A stretch of DNA of 64,000 bases from Gliomastix tumulicola (Eukaryota; Ascomycota; Sordariomycetes; Hypocreales; Bionectriaceae), in contig BCHX01000006.1 of NCBI GenBank assembly GCA_001599755.1, forward strand, positions 1,847,336-1,911,335, written 5' to 3'. Shown piece by piece: positions 35,306 to 47,900 of this stretch. The notes below the pieces were generated by a model. It did no database searches, had not been told where the DNA came from, and was given only the letters and a program-made list of their open reading frames with translations. How positions within the stretch are numbered: position 1 is the stretch's first letter; each line of letters opens with the position of its first letter. The position numbers were made by a program, and so were the translations under genes.

Positions 35306-37206
35306 ATGGATCCTCGCTTCTATGCAACACGGGACGATCTGCACAACATACAGATGGAGGTGAAGCAGCTGCAGTATGCTCAGAGCAACCATGGAGACCG
35401 GATAATGCGACTGGAAAAGCGTCAGGCCGACGATGTTGCCATGAAATCAGCATGGAACTCTCCTTTCCCCGGCGTGCTAAGCGGCACTCCTCAACATGGT
35501 ATGTGCCCAGGATCCAACGCACGAAATACAATACCACTGACCATTGTCTAGGGCCTGTTCATCAGGAGGAGATGTTTGATGACCTGGACGAGCAAGGTGA
35601 ACAACTTCTCAGCTCACTGCACCTTGGTCCTGCTGAAGAAGAGCCTGTCCGTCGTGGCGCTGCCTCGAGGGCCAATAGTGTTCGCTTTGACGAAAGTGCT
35701 CTTCACGGCTCGAGCTGGGGCGGCCACAACAGCCGTCATTCAGGCGATTTTGGACCGGCGCGCCCTGCTAGTAGCCTCATGATGGAGCGCTCTCTATCCC
35801 ACAAATCCGACGGCCGTCATAGCTCGGCAGGCCATTCGGTTCATTCTCACATGTCAGTTGCCTCAGGCCGGGCAAGCAGCTTAGGGCTTGATACACACTT
35901 TGGTATGGGAGATGACGAGGATGACGCATCTCTCGGGATACCCGAGCCCCCAGCGTCATTCTTTGTACTCGGAAGTGTACCCTCTATTGTGCGATGTTGG
36001 CTTACCACGAACTACGCTCATGCCACTCTTTTGTACGCCGATGTCTGTACGGGCTCCCAGAAGTCGACTGTTGATTATTCCCTTTTGAGAGAGCTTGACC
36101 TCCTTGACGAAATTGAGCGCGATAATGACGGCACCTGTCGCGCTCGGCTCACTGTGTACTTCGCTGAGGCGACAGTCATCCAGCACAACACCCGATCTCA
36201 CAGTCCAGAAAGGACGGTGCCATCGATGACCGCCTCCTTCGAGGTGACTGGAATGGACGGAACCACAGCACCTGTCAAGCAACAATCCATCGGCATTTAT
36301 ATCGGAAGTGACGCCCTGCGGGCGCATTCAGCCGACATTCTATTTTCGAAGAACACCATGTTGCTGTACGGAGACGACCGGGCCCGTCTTAGAGTTCCAT
36401 TCATTCGTCCCGAGGATGAGAACCTCTTTCGCCATATCTACACGACTACCTTGGTTCCGGACAAGCCCAAGTTGAACGCAACTGCAGCCCCTTTTGTGGT
36501 TGGCGACGCAAATGCAGCCAACAGCCAGGACGTATCTCCCTCACTTCCGAGTCCTGAGCACAACGGTGAGGAGGAAAGCAATCCTGGAAGCCCAGTCTCC
36601 CCCACTGCAGCGCAGCCAGATGTTCCAAAGACCCCAGGCACGACCAGTGGCGCTGAAAGCGGTGGGGAGAGCGAGAAATCGAGCAGGTACAGGAATGACG
36701 CAGATTACAGCGCGAAAGATGGGTCCAACGCCTCGGATGTGAGCAGGAAAGAGTCCTCCAGCATCATATGGGGGTCCTGGCGATCGGGCGGGAGCAACGG
36801 CGTGGATGGCCCTGGCCGAGAAGGCGGCCTGCTGAGCGGATACCAGCCAGCAGCAAGGGGCAGTCGCAACATGAAGGTCCTCAGATCGCAGAAGACGCCG
36901 TCGACATCTGCTCGCACAGGCGCCGCGTACGAACTTCCAGCAGCGCCGAAGGCCGGGGGGGAGAGCCGGAAGAAGGGTCCAGGCAGCGGGGCTAGTGACA
37001 GCGGAGCGCACGGAAGCAATCGTTGGGACACGAGACGTGCCGTGAGCTCAGGGGCGGAGGCGAAATCCGCGTCCCAGGGCACCAGTCGCGAGGCTCGCAA
37101 CGCCCCGACTCTGCCCAAGGCAGCCAACCCAGTGGGTGGTGCTTCGGCATTCTCGTGGATGACGCCGCCGCCGGCAAAGCCGAAGCCATCAACAACAGCG
37201 GAGTAG
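35306..37206 (+). CDS. Conserved fungal protein with degenerate retropepsin-like domain
   Basis: Two exons, 35306-35498 and 35552-37206 (intron 53 bp), giving 615 aa. The N-terminus (MDPRFYATRDDLHNIQMEVK) is a probable short coiled coil. Residues about 70-190 are Ser/His-rich and disordered. Residues about 200-345 form the only likely globular domain. It reads like a retropepsin/Ddi1-type aspartic-protease fold: a strand then VCTGSQKSTVDYSLLRELDL, where active enzymes have D-T/S-G. A second part, IYIGSDALRAHSADILFSKN, resembles the LGMDxLRxHxAxIDxxxN block. The catalytic Asp position is Cys230 (codon at 36046-36048), so proteolysis is unlikely. The C-terminal 270 residues are low-complexity. 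I have no assured function; the domain call is my own pattern reading. Confidence 0.75.
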
Positions 37207-37384
37207 AAGGACAGCTTGCTGGTGGCACGGAGCTAGTGCAGTGTTGGCCTGAATGTCCATTATATTCATACCTAGTTCCTTGCGGAAAGACAGTATATTC
37301 AATCCTAGCCAACTTCATTCACCCCCATGTCGATCGATGTCATGTGTCAACAACTACTATATACGCTGCGAGAGAGAGCATCTC

Positions 37385-38310
37385 CTAGATCTTTGGAGGC
37401 AATGCCCGTAGAACGTCCTTGGTGTCACCCAAGGAATTCTTGACGATGCCGATCAGACCCTTGAAGCCCGGGTGGGAGGCATCCCCGACGCACTCGTACA
37501 TCCAGCTCTCGCTCGACGTGACGGTGATGCCCTCCTCGGCCCTCAGCCTGTCGAGGGCGACGACGACCTCGCCCGGGTTGCAGCTGCTCACGCCGTCGGC
37601 GATGACGTACACGCGGTGGCCGGCGTTGCGCAGGTCGAGCGCCGTCTGCGTGATGCAGATGTGCGTCTCGATGCCGACGAGGGCGACGGTCGAGCCACGG
37701 GCCAGGCTGGGCGCCAGCTCGGCCGTGTACATGGAGAACTTGGTCTTGTCGAAGGGCGTGGCGGGGAGCAGCTCGGCGATGGACGGGACGGTGGGGCCGA
37801 GTTTGGCGACGGTCTGGGTGGTGGCGTGGACGGGGATGGAGAAGGCGTTGGCGAAGGTGATGAGCTTGCGGGAGGTGAGGACGCTTTGGGGTGTGAAGTC
37901 AGTCGGGATACGTTAAAGGGGGGGGGGGGGGGGGGGGGGGGGGGGGGNNNNNNNNNNNNNNNNNNNNNNNNNNNNNNNNNNNNNNNNNNNNNNNNNNNNN
38001 NNNNNNNNNNNNNNNGGGGGGGGGGGGGGGGGGGGTCCTTGAGTGATTTCTTACTGAACCGCAGCTCATGCGTGCCATTGGAAGCCATGCTGGACTTATA
38101 TCGTCGTGAGCCCCAAACGAGACCAGTGAGCGCCGGAGCACCAGCAATCGGACGGACGGCGGCGTAGTTAGGCGAATGTGAGGAGCAGCGGAAGACGACT
38201 CCGGAATGCCGAGGCAGGCCGACGACAACGACGACAGTGCGCTTTTGGGCGAGAAGCAGAGGGGCAGGCGTGAGGCGATTGAGGAATGTTCTAGTCGAGA
38301 AGCTATTCAT
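37385..38310 (-). CDS. Isochorismatase-fold cysteine hydrolase, interrupted by an assembly gap
   Basis: Minus strand. The first exon, 38310-38055 (GTAAGA donor), encodes an Arg/Ser/Val-rich N-terminus that may be a mitochondrial presequence. The last exon, 37883-37385, encodes the C-terminal two thirds of an isochorismatase-like domain: SRKLITFANAFSIPVHATTQ, DKTKFSMYTAEL and the catalytic-Cys motif VGIETHICITQTALDL. The expected N-terminal strand with the catalytic Asp (family pattern xxLCDxQEKFR) is absent from both exons. It probably lies in a middle exon lost in the 68-N gap, which is flanked by G runs. Exon phases (1 base left over, 1 base needed) require that exon to be 3n+1 long. The fold family hydrolyses small amides or enol ethers; the substrate is unknown. 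Confidence 0.75.
37918..38035. other. Assembly gap (68 N) flanked by G homopolymers
   Basis: 30 G at 37918-37947, then 68 N at 37948-38015, then 20 G at 38016-38035. On the sense strand of the surrounding gene these are C runs. The gap probably marks a sequencing failure at a long homopolymer; its true length is unknown. Confidence 0.95.
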
Positions 38311-38967
38311 GGCCCTTTTTGTTCGCCGGGGGAGGGGGGGAAGGGAGCAGTCTTTTTATATACACTTGTCTTGACTGGACACGATTTCGCAATATGGCAT
38401 GAGTCTTTGGAGCACACCCAACACCCGTCTCCGGAAACCGGCAATTCTAACTACCCTACACCTTGAATACACCGAGACAAGGTTAATTGAAGTTATCTCA
38501 AACCCCCACTCCGCCCTTACAGCATCCTCGAACCCTGTGATATTCCAAATCATATTTGCCCCCCCTCCGCGTGACAGAGATAAGGCATTTGCGCTCTCCA
38601 GAATGGCGTGGGCTTTGCTTTCGGAAGGTGCCCAATTGATAGACATGAAGTCACCTGCAAGTCACCTGCAGGGATAAAACCTCCGGAGAGACATGCATTG
38701 CGCGAACGGATGTGATACATCACTCCAAGACAAGATAGTCACCAGGCCACTAGGAATAGGAAACCCGGGATACGACATCTTAATCAGGGACGAGACATGC
38801 TGGGACAAACGGGATAAGACACAAGAGAAACATGGTATCAAATGATCAGCTGAGCCCCCCACCGGAACGCCATTTTTCCCTAATTACATTGAGGTGCTTC
38901 TTTTTGAAAAAATCATATGCATGTGTAACTACATCTGGAGGAAGGATTGGGGAGGTGTGGACGCCTA
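38311..38967. other. Region between the isochorismatase gene and the MDN1 stop
   Basis: 657 bp that should contain the promoter of the isochorismatase-fold gene and the MDN1 3' UTR, both read on the minus strand. A 9-bp direct repeat (GTCACCTGC) occurs near 38650-38670. No gene was seen. Confidence 0.55.
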
Positions 38968-41900
38968 TCAGGCCGTGACCTCGGCGAACCACGTCCTCAG
39001 CAATCCTGCGAGCGCGCTGGGCAGCTCCTCCAGGTCGTGCACGATGAGATAGTACTGGAACGGGAACGTGTCCAGGTATCGCTCGATGACCACCCTGCTC
39101 TCGCCTCCCTCGTTGACGAACTTGGCCTCCTTGAGCTCCAGCACGCTGTCCCCCTTGTTCTTCTTGCGCGCCGTGTCGTCCATGATGATGAAGACGATCA
39201 TGATGCGCTCCTCCGTCGCCTCCCGCAGCAGACGTCTGATGCTGTCGTGTGCGGAGGAAGGGCTGAGGCCGTCGGAGAGGATTAGCGATAGCTGCCAGAG
39301 GTCCGCTGAGCCGCTGCCGGACTGCTGCTGTCTTGCCGCGCGGAAGGTATCGATTGTCCGGCGGATGAGGAGCGCGATATCTGTCCGATCCTGCGCGAAA
39401 GTGAAGTTCTGCAAGACCTTGCCACCTGCGTCTGCGCCAAATGTCTCCGTGAGCGAATGCGCTGTGAAGACGTCGCCTCCGAATCCGACGATGCCGACTT
39501 GGCCCGCCTCAAGCATCGTAAGTGACCTCGAGACCATGACGAGCGACTCCATGGCCAGACTGCCCGAGTCAGACTCTCCCATACTCTTGCTGTCGTCGAC
39601 GCAGAGCAGGATCTGGTACGTCCTCTTCGTCGGCACGCTGCGACGCATCCAGATCTTGTCGCGCTTGTAGCTCGAGGCGATGTAGGGGATGATGCGCTTG
39701 ATGTTGAGCCGCTTTCCCGTGCGGAACGAGCCCGAGAGCTTGGTTGACTGCGACGGCGTGAGGATGAGTCTGAGTTGGGACGTGAGGGAGAGCGACAGTG
39801 CGTGTGTCCTGCCCTGGAAGTCGGCCCATTGCTGCATGCACTCAACAGGGTCACGCAGCTCCCGTTCTGGCTGTGCGGGCGAGATGTGCGTCGTCGAGAG
39901 CTGGGTTGATGTCTCTTCGATACTGTCGTCTTCTTCTTCGCCAGTCTGGTTGTCCAAAGAGTCGTCTTGCTTGTTGTCGACGTTGCCTTGCCTGGTCTTG
40001 ACGCCTGATCGTACGTCGTCTTGATCCTTTTGCGGATCGCGGTCCTTGTCCTTCTCGTCACTGTCATCGCCTTTCTCGGGCTGGTCGGGGATTTCGTCCT
40101 TCGACTCGTCTTGATCCGCCTCCATGAGACGACTTGTAGGATCCTGGGTCTCCTCGTCGATGGCCATGGCGTCGTCAATGGGCTGTACCTCTTCCTCTTG
40201 AGCGGTGCCCATAGCCTGAGTATCAGGCGCGGCGTCATCATTCTGCAGATGCTGGAACTCTCGCTTGCTGAAGTCCTCATCAGGTTTATGTTCCTGCTTG
40301 AATTGGTCCTCCTCAGCGCTCGCGTCCTTAATATCAGCTTGTTGTCTGTGCCATCTTTCCAGCGCATCACCCAGCTTTCTGAACGGCGCGCTGCTTGCTG
40401 ATTCCTCGGCTGCTTGGTCTTGCTCGCTCTTCTCGATCTGATCCGTCTCGTTTGACATAGAGCCCTTGTTGCCTGCAGACGCTTGCTTGTCGGCCGCGCT
40501 CTGACCCATCTCACCGTCCTCTTGCTGGGCGGCGTTGTCCTGGAAGTCGTCGTCTACATCCATGGCATCGTCGCCAGTCTGGTCTTGCCCGCCGCTCTTC
40601 ACGTCGCTTGGAGCGGCATTGTCCTTATCGGCCGTGGTTTTGTCGTCTTGATTCGGGCGCTGGTCCTCTGGCTGCTCTTCTTGGGCGACATCTTCCTCCT
40701 GGTCGGCCTGTTCCTGCACCTCTTCCTCCACTTCGTCGGGGCCAGGCTTTTCGCCTTCAACCTCGGGGTCGTCTTCCTCTTCTTCCTCCTGTCCCTCCAT
40801 AGCCTCTGGCTCGTTTGGCTGCTCGTCCACGTCTTCCTTGCCCTTTTGCTCCTCTTCCTCTTCCTGTGCCATCGCATCGGGCGCGGACTTGTCATCCACA
40901 TCCGAAGCCAAGTCTAGATCATCGCTATCCGACGCAGGGTCATCTTCGTCGTCAAGATCCAGGTCCATCTCTTCAGGAAGCGCAAGGGTATCGTTCTCCT
41001 GAGCTGTCTGCTCTTGCTTATTCAGCTCTTCCTGCGCATTCACGTCCTCCTTCTCCTCGTCAGCGTCTTCGGGATCGGGCTGATCAGGCTCCTCGTTCTT
41101 CTGATCCTGGCTCTCCTCAGCAGCTTGCGCCTCTTCTTTAGTTGCCAGCTGCTCGTCGGTCTTCTTCTGGCCCTTTGCTTTATCGCCTTGCTGATCCTTG
41201 TCCGCTTGCTCCTCATCGTCGCCATCCCACATCTTCTCGTCAACGGCGGTAGGATCCAAGTCATCAACGTCGCCCGTCTCCTCGTCCATCTCATTCTCCT
41301 CTTCTTCCTCGTCATCACCCTTCTTGGATCCCTCCTCGTCATCAGCGCCATCGACGCTGCCCAGGTCGCCCTCAAGTTCCTCGTCAGCCATGTCGACCGC
41401 ATCTTTTTCGTCTTCAACGTCGCCCTTGTCTTCTTTGTTGGCTTCTTGTGCAAGCTCAGTTAGGTCCTCGTCCGCCTGGATATCCTTGCTTATATCCTCG
41501 GCGCCTTCACCTTCGCCCAGACCCGTCCCTGATTCAAGGTTGCCAGCGTCACCTGATTTCTCGTCTGACTTCTCCTGTGGAGTGCAGAAGCCCTGGGTTG
41601 ATATCTTGACAAACGCACTGGTCAGGTAGAAAGCCATGTGCGCGGTTGCCCGGTGCATCTGCTGGACCTGGTCAACTACATGCTGACCCAGGGAGAAGTA
41701 TTGGTGCAGAATGGGGCTCGCGAGAGACAGGAGCGCCTTGCAAGTCGCGGCGACTCGGGCGTTCGAGACGTCAACTTGCTCAAGGAGTCGGAAACACTGG
41801 TCGATGCCATGCGTGATTTCAGTCAAGTGTAGCTTTGTGATGATGGTGAAGAAGCCGTCCGTGTGCTTCGTCAGCCAACCGGCTTGTTCGTGATCCAGAG

Positions 41901-44900
41901 AGACTTCGGCGGCAGCCTTCTTCGCATGCTGAATGGCTACCAGCGTTCGACCGCACAGCGCTGACACTGAATCTGCGAAAGTTTGGACTTCGGTGTTGAA
42001 GTCGATAGGCAGTGACGCAACGCTATCGATCGTTGACCAGAGCTTGATTTCTTTCAGCGCGAACTCGAGAGTCGGTCGCTCAAGTATCATGCCATTCAGA
42101 GACGTGAGGAATTCCCCGATCTCGGTCTTGACGACTGACTCCCTGTTTATGCGAGCCGTGGTCGCGACATGCTCTAGTTCGATGCTTGAAACCGCAAGAC
42201 TCGCGTGATGCTCAGCGAATCGGGCAGACCAGGACTTGAGCTGATTAATCACATTGCCATTATCCTTGCCGCCAAGCTTCCCATGGATCTCGACGAGGTG
42301 GGCGGCGAAGTTGATAATTTGGCTCAGCCATGGCAAGGTACGAGGCAAGTCGTTGACCTCTTCGACTCTGACCAATTCTCCAGCCTGGCCAGAGCAGACG
42401 GACTGTAGCTGGCCCACTCTCTGCTTCAGAGACGCGACTGATTTGTTTGCTACCAAGACGCCTCGTCTCTGGCCAAGCAGCATGTGAATCATGCCTTCGA
42501 CAAAGCCGATACTCCGCGCCATCTCAGGAGAGGTGAGATCATCAGAGTGTTCTCGGGCGGAAGCTCGCACTTGAGGGACAATGTCGAGGATCTTGTGGAG
42601 GTAGTAGTCCGTGGCGTTCATGACAGCATTGCCGTCCTCTGTGGAAGAGAAGGAAGAGAAGACGACCGCTAGCGACTTCTGTTTGGCTAGCGGATCTTGA
42701 GCAAGGTTGTATCGGATTCCCATCTGTCGCAGATCTCTGAGCGTGTCTGCGAACAGTTTGCGCTTTCTCGACTTCAGGTGTTTGACTGCGTCCTTGTTCT
42801 CATCGGTCAAGAATGATGGCGTCTCCTTTCTGAGCTCCTCCATTGAAATGTTGAGGTTGGAGATGAATTCGTCAAGTGTGGACGGGAGACCTGAGGCCAT
42901 TGCAGGGCTTTGGGCGATTTTGACAATAACAGATACTGTCTTGGCAGCATTGGCCAGTCTCTGGTTCTTCTCAAGCCAGTTTGGAAGAGCGTTTTCTACC
43001 TGGGCTGTAGAGGCATGGTCGGGCGTGCTGTTATCAGCCGCTTGCCCGAGAGAGCCATTCGTAATGGCAAAGGAATGATCTTGGTCAGGCAGGCCTTGGC
43101 TGATGATCGCCCTCATGTCCTGACCCAAAACAGCTCTGAACTTTCTTACGAGGCGGAAGAGCTTTTGGTGAGATTTGCGAGCACTCTCACGCAGCGCGTT
43201 GATGTTGGTGTCCTTCCAGCTTGCTAGCAACAGCACATCCTTCATCTTCTTGTCTAGCGGGACACGTCCCTTTTGAATGGCGTCTTCAACAGACTTCTCA
43301 TATCGTCCATAGTACGATATGAAGTTTGCTAGAGAGTGGTAGACAATCTCGAGTGTAGGATAGTCTTGGGCAAGATACTTGAGATGGTTCCTGAGTTGGC
43401 TCAGTAGGGCGAGACGGCTGCTAAACTGGCCGAGAAGCGAGGACGAGAAGTACGATTCGAGCGTCTCAGTCAGAGACACGGCATACTCGCGAATCTGCTC
43501 AGGCGAATCAAGCATGCTCAGAGGAACTGCTACAACTACTTGGTAGGCAACAAACCACCAGGAGTAAGCATCATCCTCGCATTTTCGCCGCTCGGTGTCA
43601 AAGAGGTTTGCCCAAGTTGAGAGTTCCAAGCGACGCCAGCGGATCACAGTGTCTGTCAAAGAGTTGTGTAACTCCAGTACGCCGTGTACGCGGCTTGCCC
43701 AGCCTCCGAATTGCCATTCATAGACGTGACTATGAAGCTGCTCAACCTTGGGAAGCATCTTTGCCAATGGCTCTTGGTGAACAATTTCTAGCAGCTTGTC
43801 GCAAGACGCTACGACATCCGCCAATGGTTGCATATGTCCGATCTCATCAACGCATTGAAGCTCCCTGAACCGTGCCTTAATCTTGTTGGTGAGCGTCACA
43901 AGGAGTCTTGCCTCGTGTAGATTCTCGTCGAGGTAGAAGTTGTATGACTTGTCGACGTTGGGGGAGGCCAGTGAGCTGGTCTTCTTGCCTAGCAAAAGCA
44001 CCGCGCTAGGGAGAAGCGTGGATGTGATGTCGCGGTCGATGTATGGGGCATCGCCGGTCTCTTTGGAGACGCGGTCGCTCAAAGATATGCATAGCTGGGA
44101 AATCGCTGACACAGGCTCTTGCGGTGATAGGAAGATGCCTCGGTGTGCCTGCGCGACCTTGATAGACATGTCCCGAACTTGGTCCTTGCTCTTGGCTGGC
44201 CGAGATGCTGCAGCATTGTCACCCTCCTCATCAAAGGTTGGGAACAGCTCATTGAACTCCTCGGCATCGATCTCTTCTTCATCTTCTGCCGAGCCACGGA
44301 ATCGGTAGAGACTGGTATTCTCTTGCTGGGCTTTGCGGTCAGCTTCGAGTCTCTTGCTCCACTCATCGTAGAAGCCATGGAAACATTCAAAGATGGACTG
44401 CTTGGTGTTGTCTTGCAATGCCTCCAGGCCTTGAACGGAAGCTGCGATGTTGACGAGGTGTAAGAAATCAAAGGTATCAGGAGCAACTTGGGATGCCGTA
44501 GGATTCCATATCCCTCCCATGAACGGCGCCGCTTCAGCGAAATGTTTCGTCGATGCTGAGAGGCCTTTGCTTGTAGCCGCCTCACAAAGGGATATGCCAA
44601 CCAAAAGACTCCGAAGCAGATGGATGGCAGGAGCTGTCATGTCTTGATATGACTCGAAACGGGACGAGAGTCTGCTGATGAGACGCTGCACATTCTCCCT
44701 CACAAGATCCAGCCCGTCTTCTCTGCTGGGTTCGGTATCCTTGGCCAATGTCACAACTACTGCATTGACTGCCTTTAAAACATTGGCAAACTCTGCGTGT
44801 AACTTGCCGAGTTCAGACTGTTGGGGCCGGTAGACGAGCCGAGCAACCTCGGGCAGCGGATCGAGCTGCGCTGTTTGACTTCGCAAAAGTTCGATGCGAA

Positions 44901-47900
44901 CATTGGTAGACTGGCCAGTACGCCACTTCTCGAACGACTCAAGGGTCAGGATCTCCCCTTCCAAGTTGGCATGCAGCCTTTCAAAGAACTCGCGCTCTAC
45001 CTGTGGCCGGATCTGAGGGTCAAATACTCGATCAGGTATGTAGAGTAGCAACGTAGCAACACTGAAGTTGTTCCAGGCGACGGCGGAGAGTTGGGCTAGT
45101 CGCTTGCTGTCGGACTTGGCCCTGGCCAATGCAACCATTGCAGGAATCAGATGCTTTTTAGTGATCTCGCGGAAGTGAAGAGCCTCAATGCTGTCGAGCA
45201 GTTTCGCTACTTGGCTTGTCTCTGGCTGTAGTTGCGACGGTGTGCTGCCCAATACACTGGCGATGGACTCATAAGCACGGTTGGCTAAGCCAACTAGATC
45301 CGACTGGTGCGCATCAAATACATCAAGAATCATCTGCCAGAGCATTTTGTTCAGACTCGACAGAGGATCAGCACTGATGTCAGGTGCGAGTTCGGTCAAA
45401 TGCCGTCCTAAAACGGGCAGTTCGACTTCCAGCAGGGCGAGCGACTGGAGGCTCACGTTGCCAGAGCTTTTCAGCTTAGACCACAATGAGCTCAAGAGCT
45501 TCCCATCCCAAATGAATTGATTTCGGGAGGCAAGATTGTCCATCGTGTTCAGCATAGACCCCGGCTCGTTGTGCAAGATGGCTTGGGTAGGCAAGTTGGA
45601 CAGCAGGGTGAGCTCGTGGCCAGGCTGTGGCTGCCCAGAGTTGACGTGCTTGAACAAAAGAATCTGCCTCAGCTTCTCAAACTCATCAGAGAAGTAAGGT
45701 ACAACCTCTCGCGACTCAATGCCGATTCGGTTCTCGAGAGACGTGATTTCTTCACCGAGGTTCTGAACAAGCTCCGTTGCAGGGACGTTAGCGGCCTTGA
45801 CAATAGCATAGGCCTTTTCAAGGGTCTCAGAGGCCTTGCAAAGGTCTGCGATGGGAGTTGACGTCTTCCACCGAAGATCATCAAACCTAGTGCCAAGCTT
45901 CTCCAACTCGAGGCAGTTCGCGAATGTAGCCTCGTCGTGAACAGGAGTAGGGCGAAACTTGATCCAGAGTGTCTCCATGCTCAGACCAGTCGAGAGTCTG
46001 AAGCCAACATCGAAGTCGCTGCTAATGCGGGCAATGACGCTACTAGCTAGCGCTTGTGCCTGATGAGCATCTTGAATCAGTTCTTTGAATAGCCTGGTAC
46101 CAAGGGCCAGGTGAGCTGAAAACCTCGCCTCATCGAATTCGTTTGAAGAAGACAAGAAAACCGTCCGCTCTAGGTAGTGCACCACAAACATGAGGAGCTT
46201 CGAAACCGCCTACATCGTGTTAGCTATTAGGCATGAAATCTAGATCCTTCAAAAATGGTTAACGTACCTTCCAATTCTCGGACACAGACAAGCCGCCATC
46301 AATGTGCTCTAGCATCGTAGTGGAGATGTACAATAGGAAGCTCGCCAGCTTGACTGTGGAATCCTTGGATACAGCTGCTACACGATCGCTGACGAGTGAT
46401 CTCTGAAGACGGTTCAAAGAGCCTAGTTTAGCAACCTGCGCTTGCTTGCGATGGTAGTCGAGACGTTGGAGGATCTGGTGAAACTTCCACGACAGTTCAA
46501 GGCACGCTGCAAGCCAGAATGGCTGCTCTGTGTTGGCAGCCAGCCTTGTGAGAAGGAAGTTGCTCAGAGGGTGAATCGGCTAAGAGGGCGTGGTTAGCGA
46601 TGGAAGATCGGAGACGAAGGGGTTGGACAAACCTGGTCGCTTGTCACAATCATTGAAGACCCGATGACAGAATTATAAAGCTCAGAGATAGACGAAATGA
46701 TACGCAACGCTCCGGGAGTCTGGATGAAGGTGAGAGCATCGGTGGTCGACTGCAAAACCTCCTCTGGCCGAATATGCGTACCCGAACCATGAGCCACGAA
46801 TTGATTCAACGTGGCAAGGTCGTGTGCAGTCATCTGATCTAATCCGAGCTGCGCAAGATCATACAGAGACGATGATTCTCCAGCGGCATTTGAGATGCCC
46901 TGCAACATCAGCAGTCGCTGCAGTGAACTCTCCACCTCAGCAACCTTCCCAAAGCAGGGGCTCACGGACGGCGGAGGATCAGAGATATAGATCTCTACGG
47001 CACGATTCCTCATGGCTCGCGATAGCTCACCATAGCGAGGGTCTACCGTCAGGAAAATGCGAAAGTCGGGGTGTGGTCGCACGATTCTCGGCTCCCCTCC
47101 CGGCTCGCAGTGCTCATTGATGCTGAGGAAGCCATCGGGCTCGAGGAGCGAGTTGAGCCTGTCTAGGACGGATGCGTTGCACATATTTGCATTGTCAAGC
47201 ACCAGCCACTGGCCAGCTTGGAGGGCCTTGATAATGATGCCGTCAAGCCACTCGAACCGGGGATTCTCGAGTACCAAGGGGCGGCTGAGAAGCTCGAGTG
47301 TCGAGGATAGCAGACGTCCTACTTCAGATTCCTCAGGGATAGACCTGGCCAAAGCGTCGACGGACGAGCGAATCGCTGCGACACCCTCCGGAGTAACCGA
47401 TATTTCGTCGAGAAGATGCAGAAGCTGCAAGGCCTCCTCTGGAACAGCATCAGGAGTCAATTGCACAACAGACTTTTGCATGCTCTCTCGCAAATTCATC
47501 AGAATGACATTGACCTCTCGCAAAGGGTCCGCCTGCTCAAAGCCACCGACGAGATCCATCGTATCAATGTCTGCATTCATAGGAAACACGACGAGGGGCT
47601 TCCCAGCCAGCGCGGCGAGATGCTGGAGCAGAGCGGACTTTCCAAAACCAGATGGGCTACTCAGGATGCAAGGAATGTTTTTCTTGACACACACCATGAG
47701 CGTCTCTAGTTCCGCGAGCCTCGGGGTCGTATCGATGCTAGGCATTCTCTCAGGCTGGCGATCCGAGTTTCGCGCCAGGAGGGCGAGACCGACTTGGCTT
47801 GTGGTCGAAGTCATATTGTGATAAAGACTGTGTGGCCGGGGAGCAAAGCCAGTGACCTCTGCGAACAGCTTGTCCACTTCGTCGCGATCTCTCTGTGTGC

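Noticed and set aside
37588..38310. Apparent proline-rich protein reading through the N gap
   Set aside because: The poly-Pro comes from C homopolymers flanking unknown bases; the frame downstream is not the isochorismatase frame.
40483..41463. Plus-strand open frames rich in Leu/Val that look like membrane proteins
   Set aside because: They are antisense to the Asp/Glu/Gln-rich segment of midasin; GAG/GAT codons read in reverse give Leu, Ile and Phe. The minus-strand frame is continuous with a complete family member.
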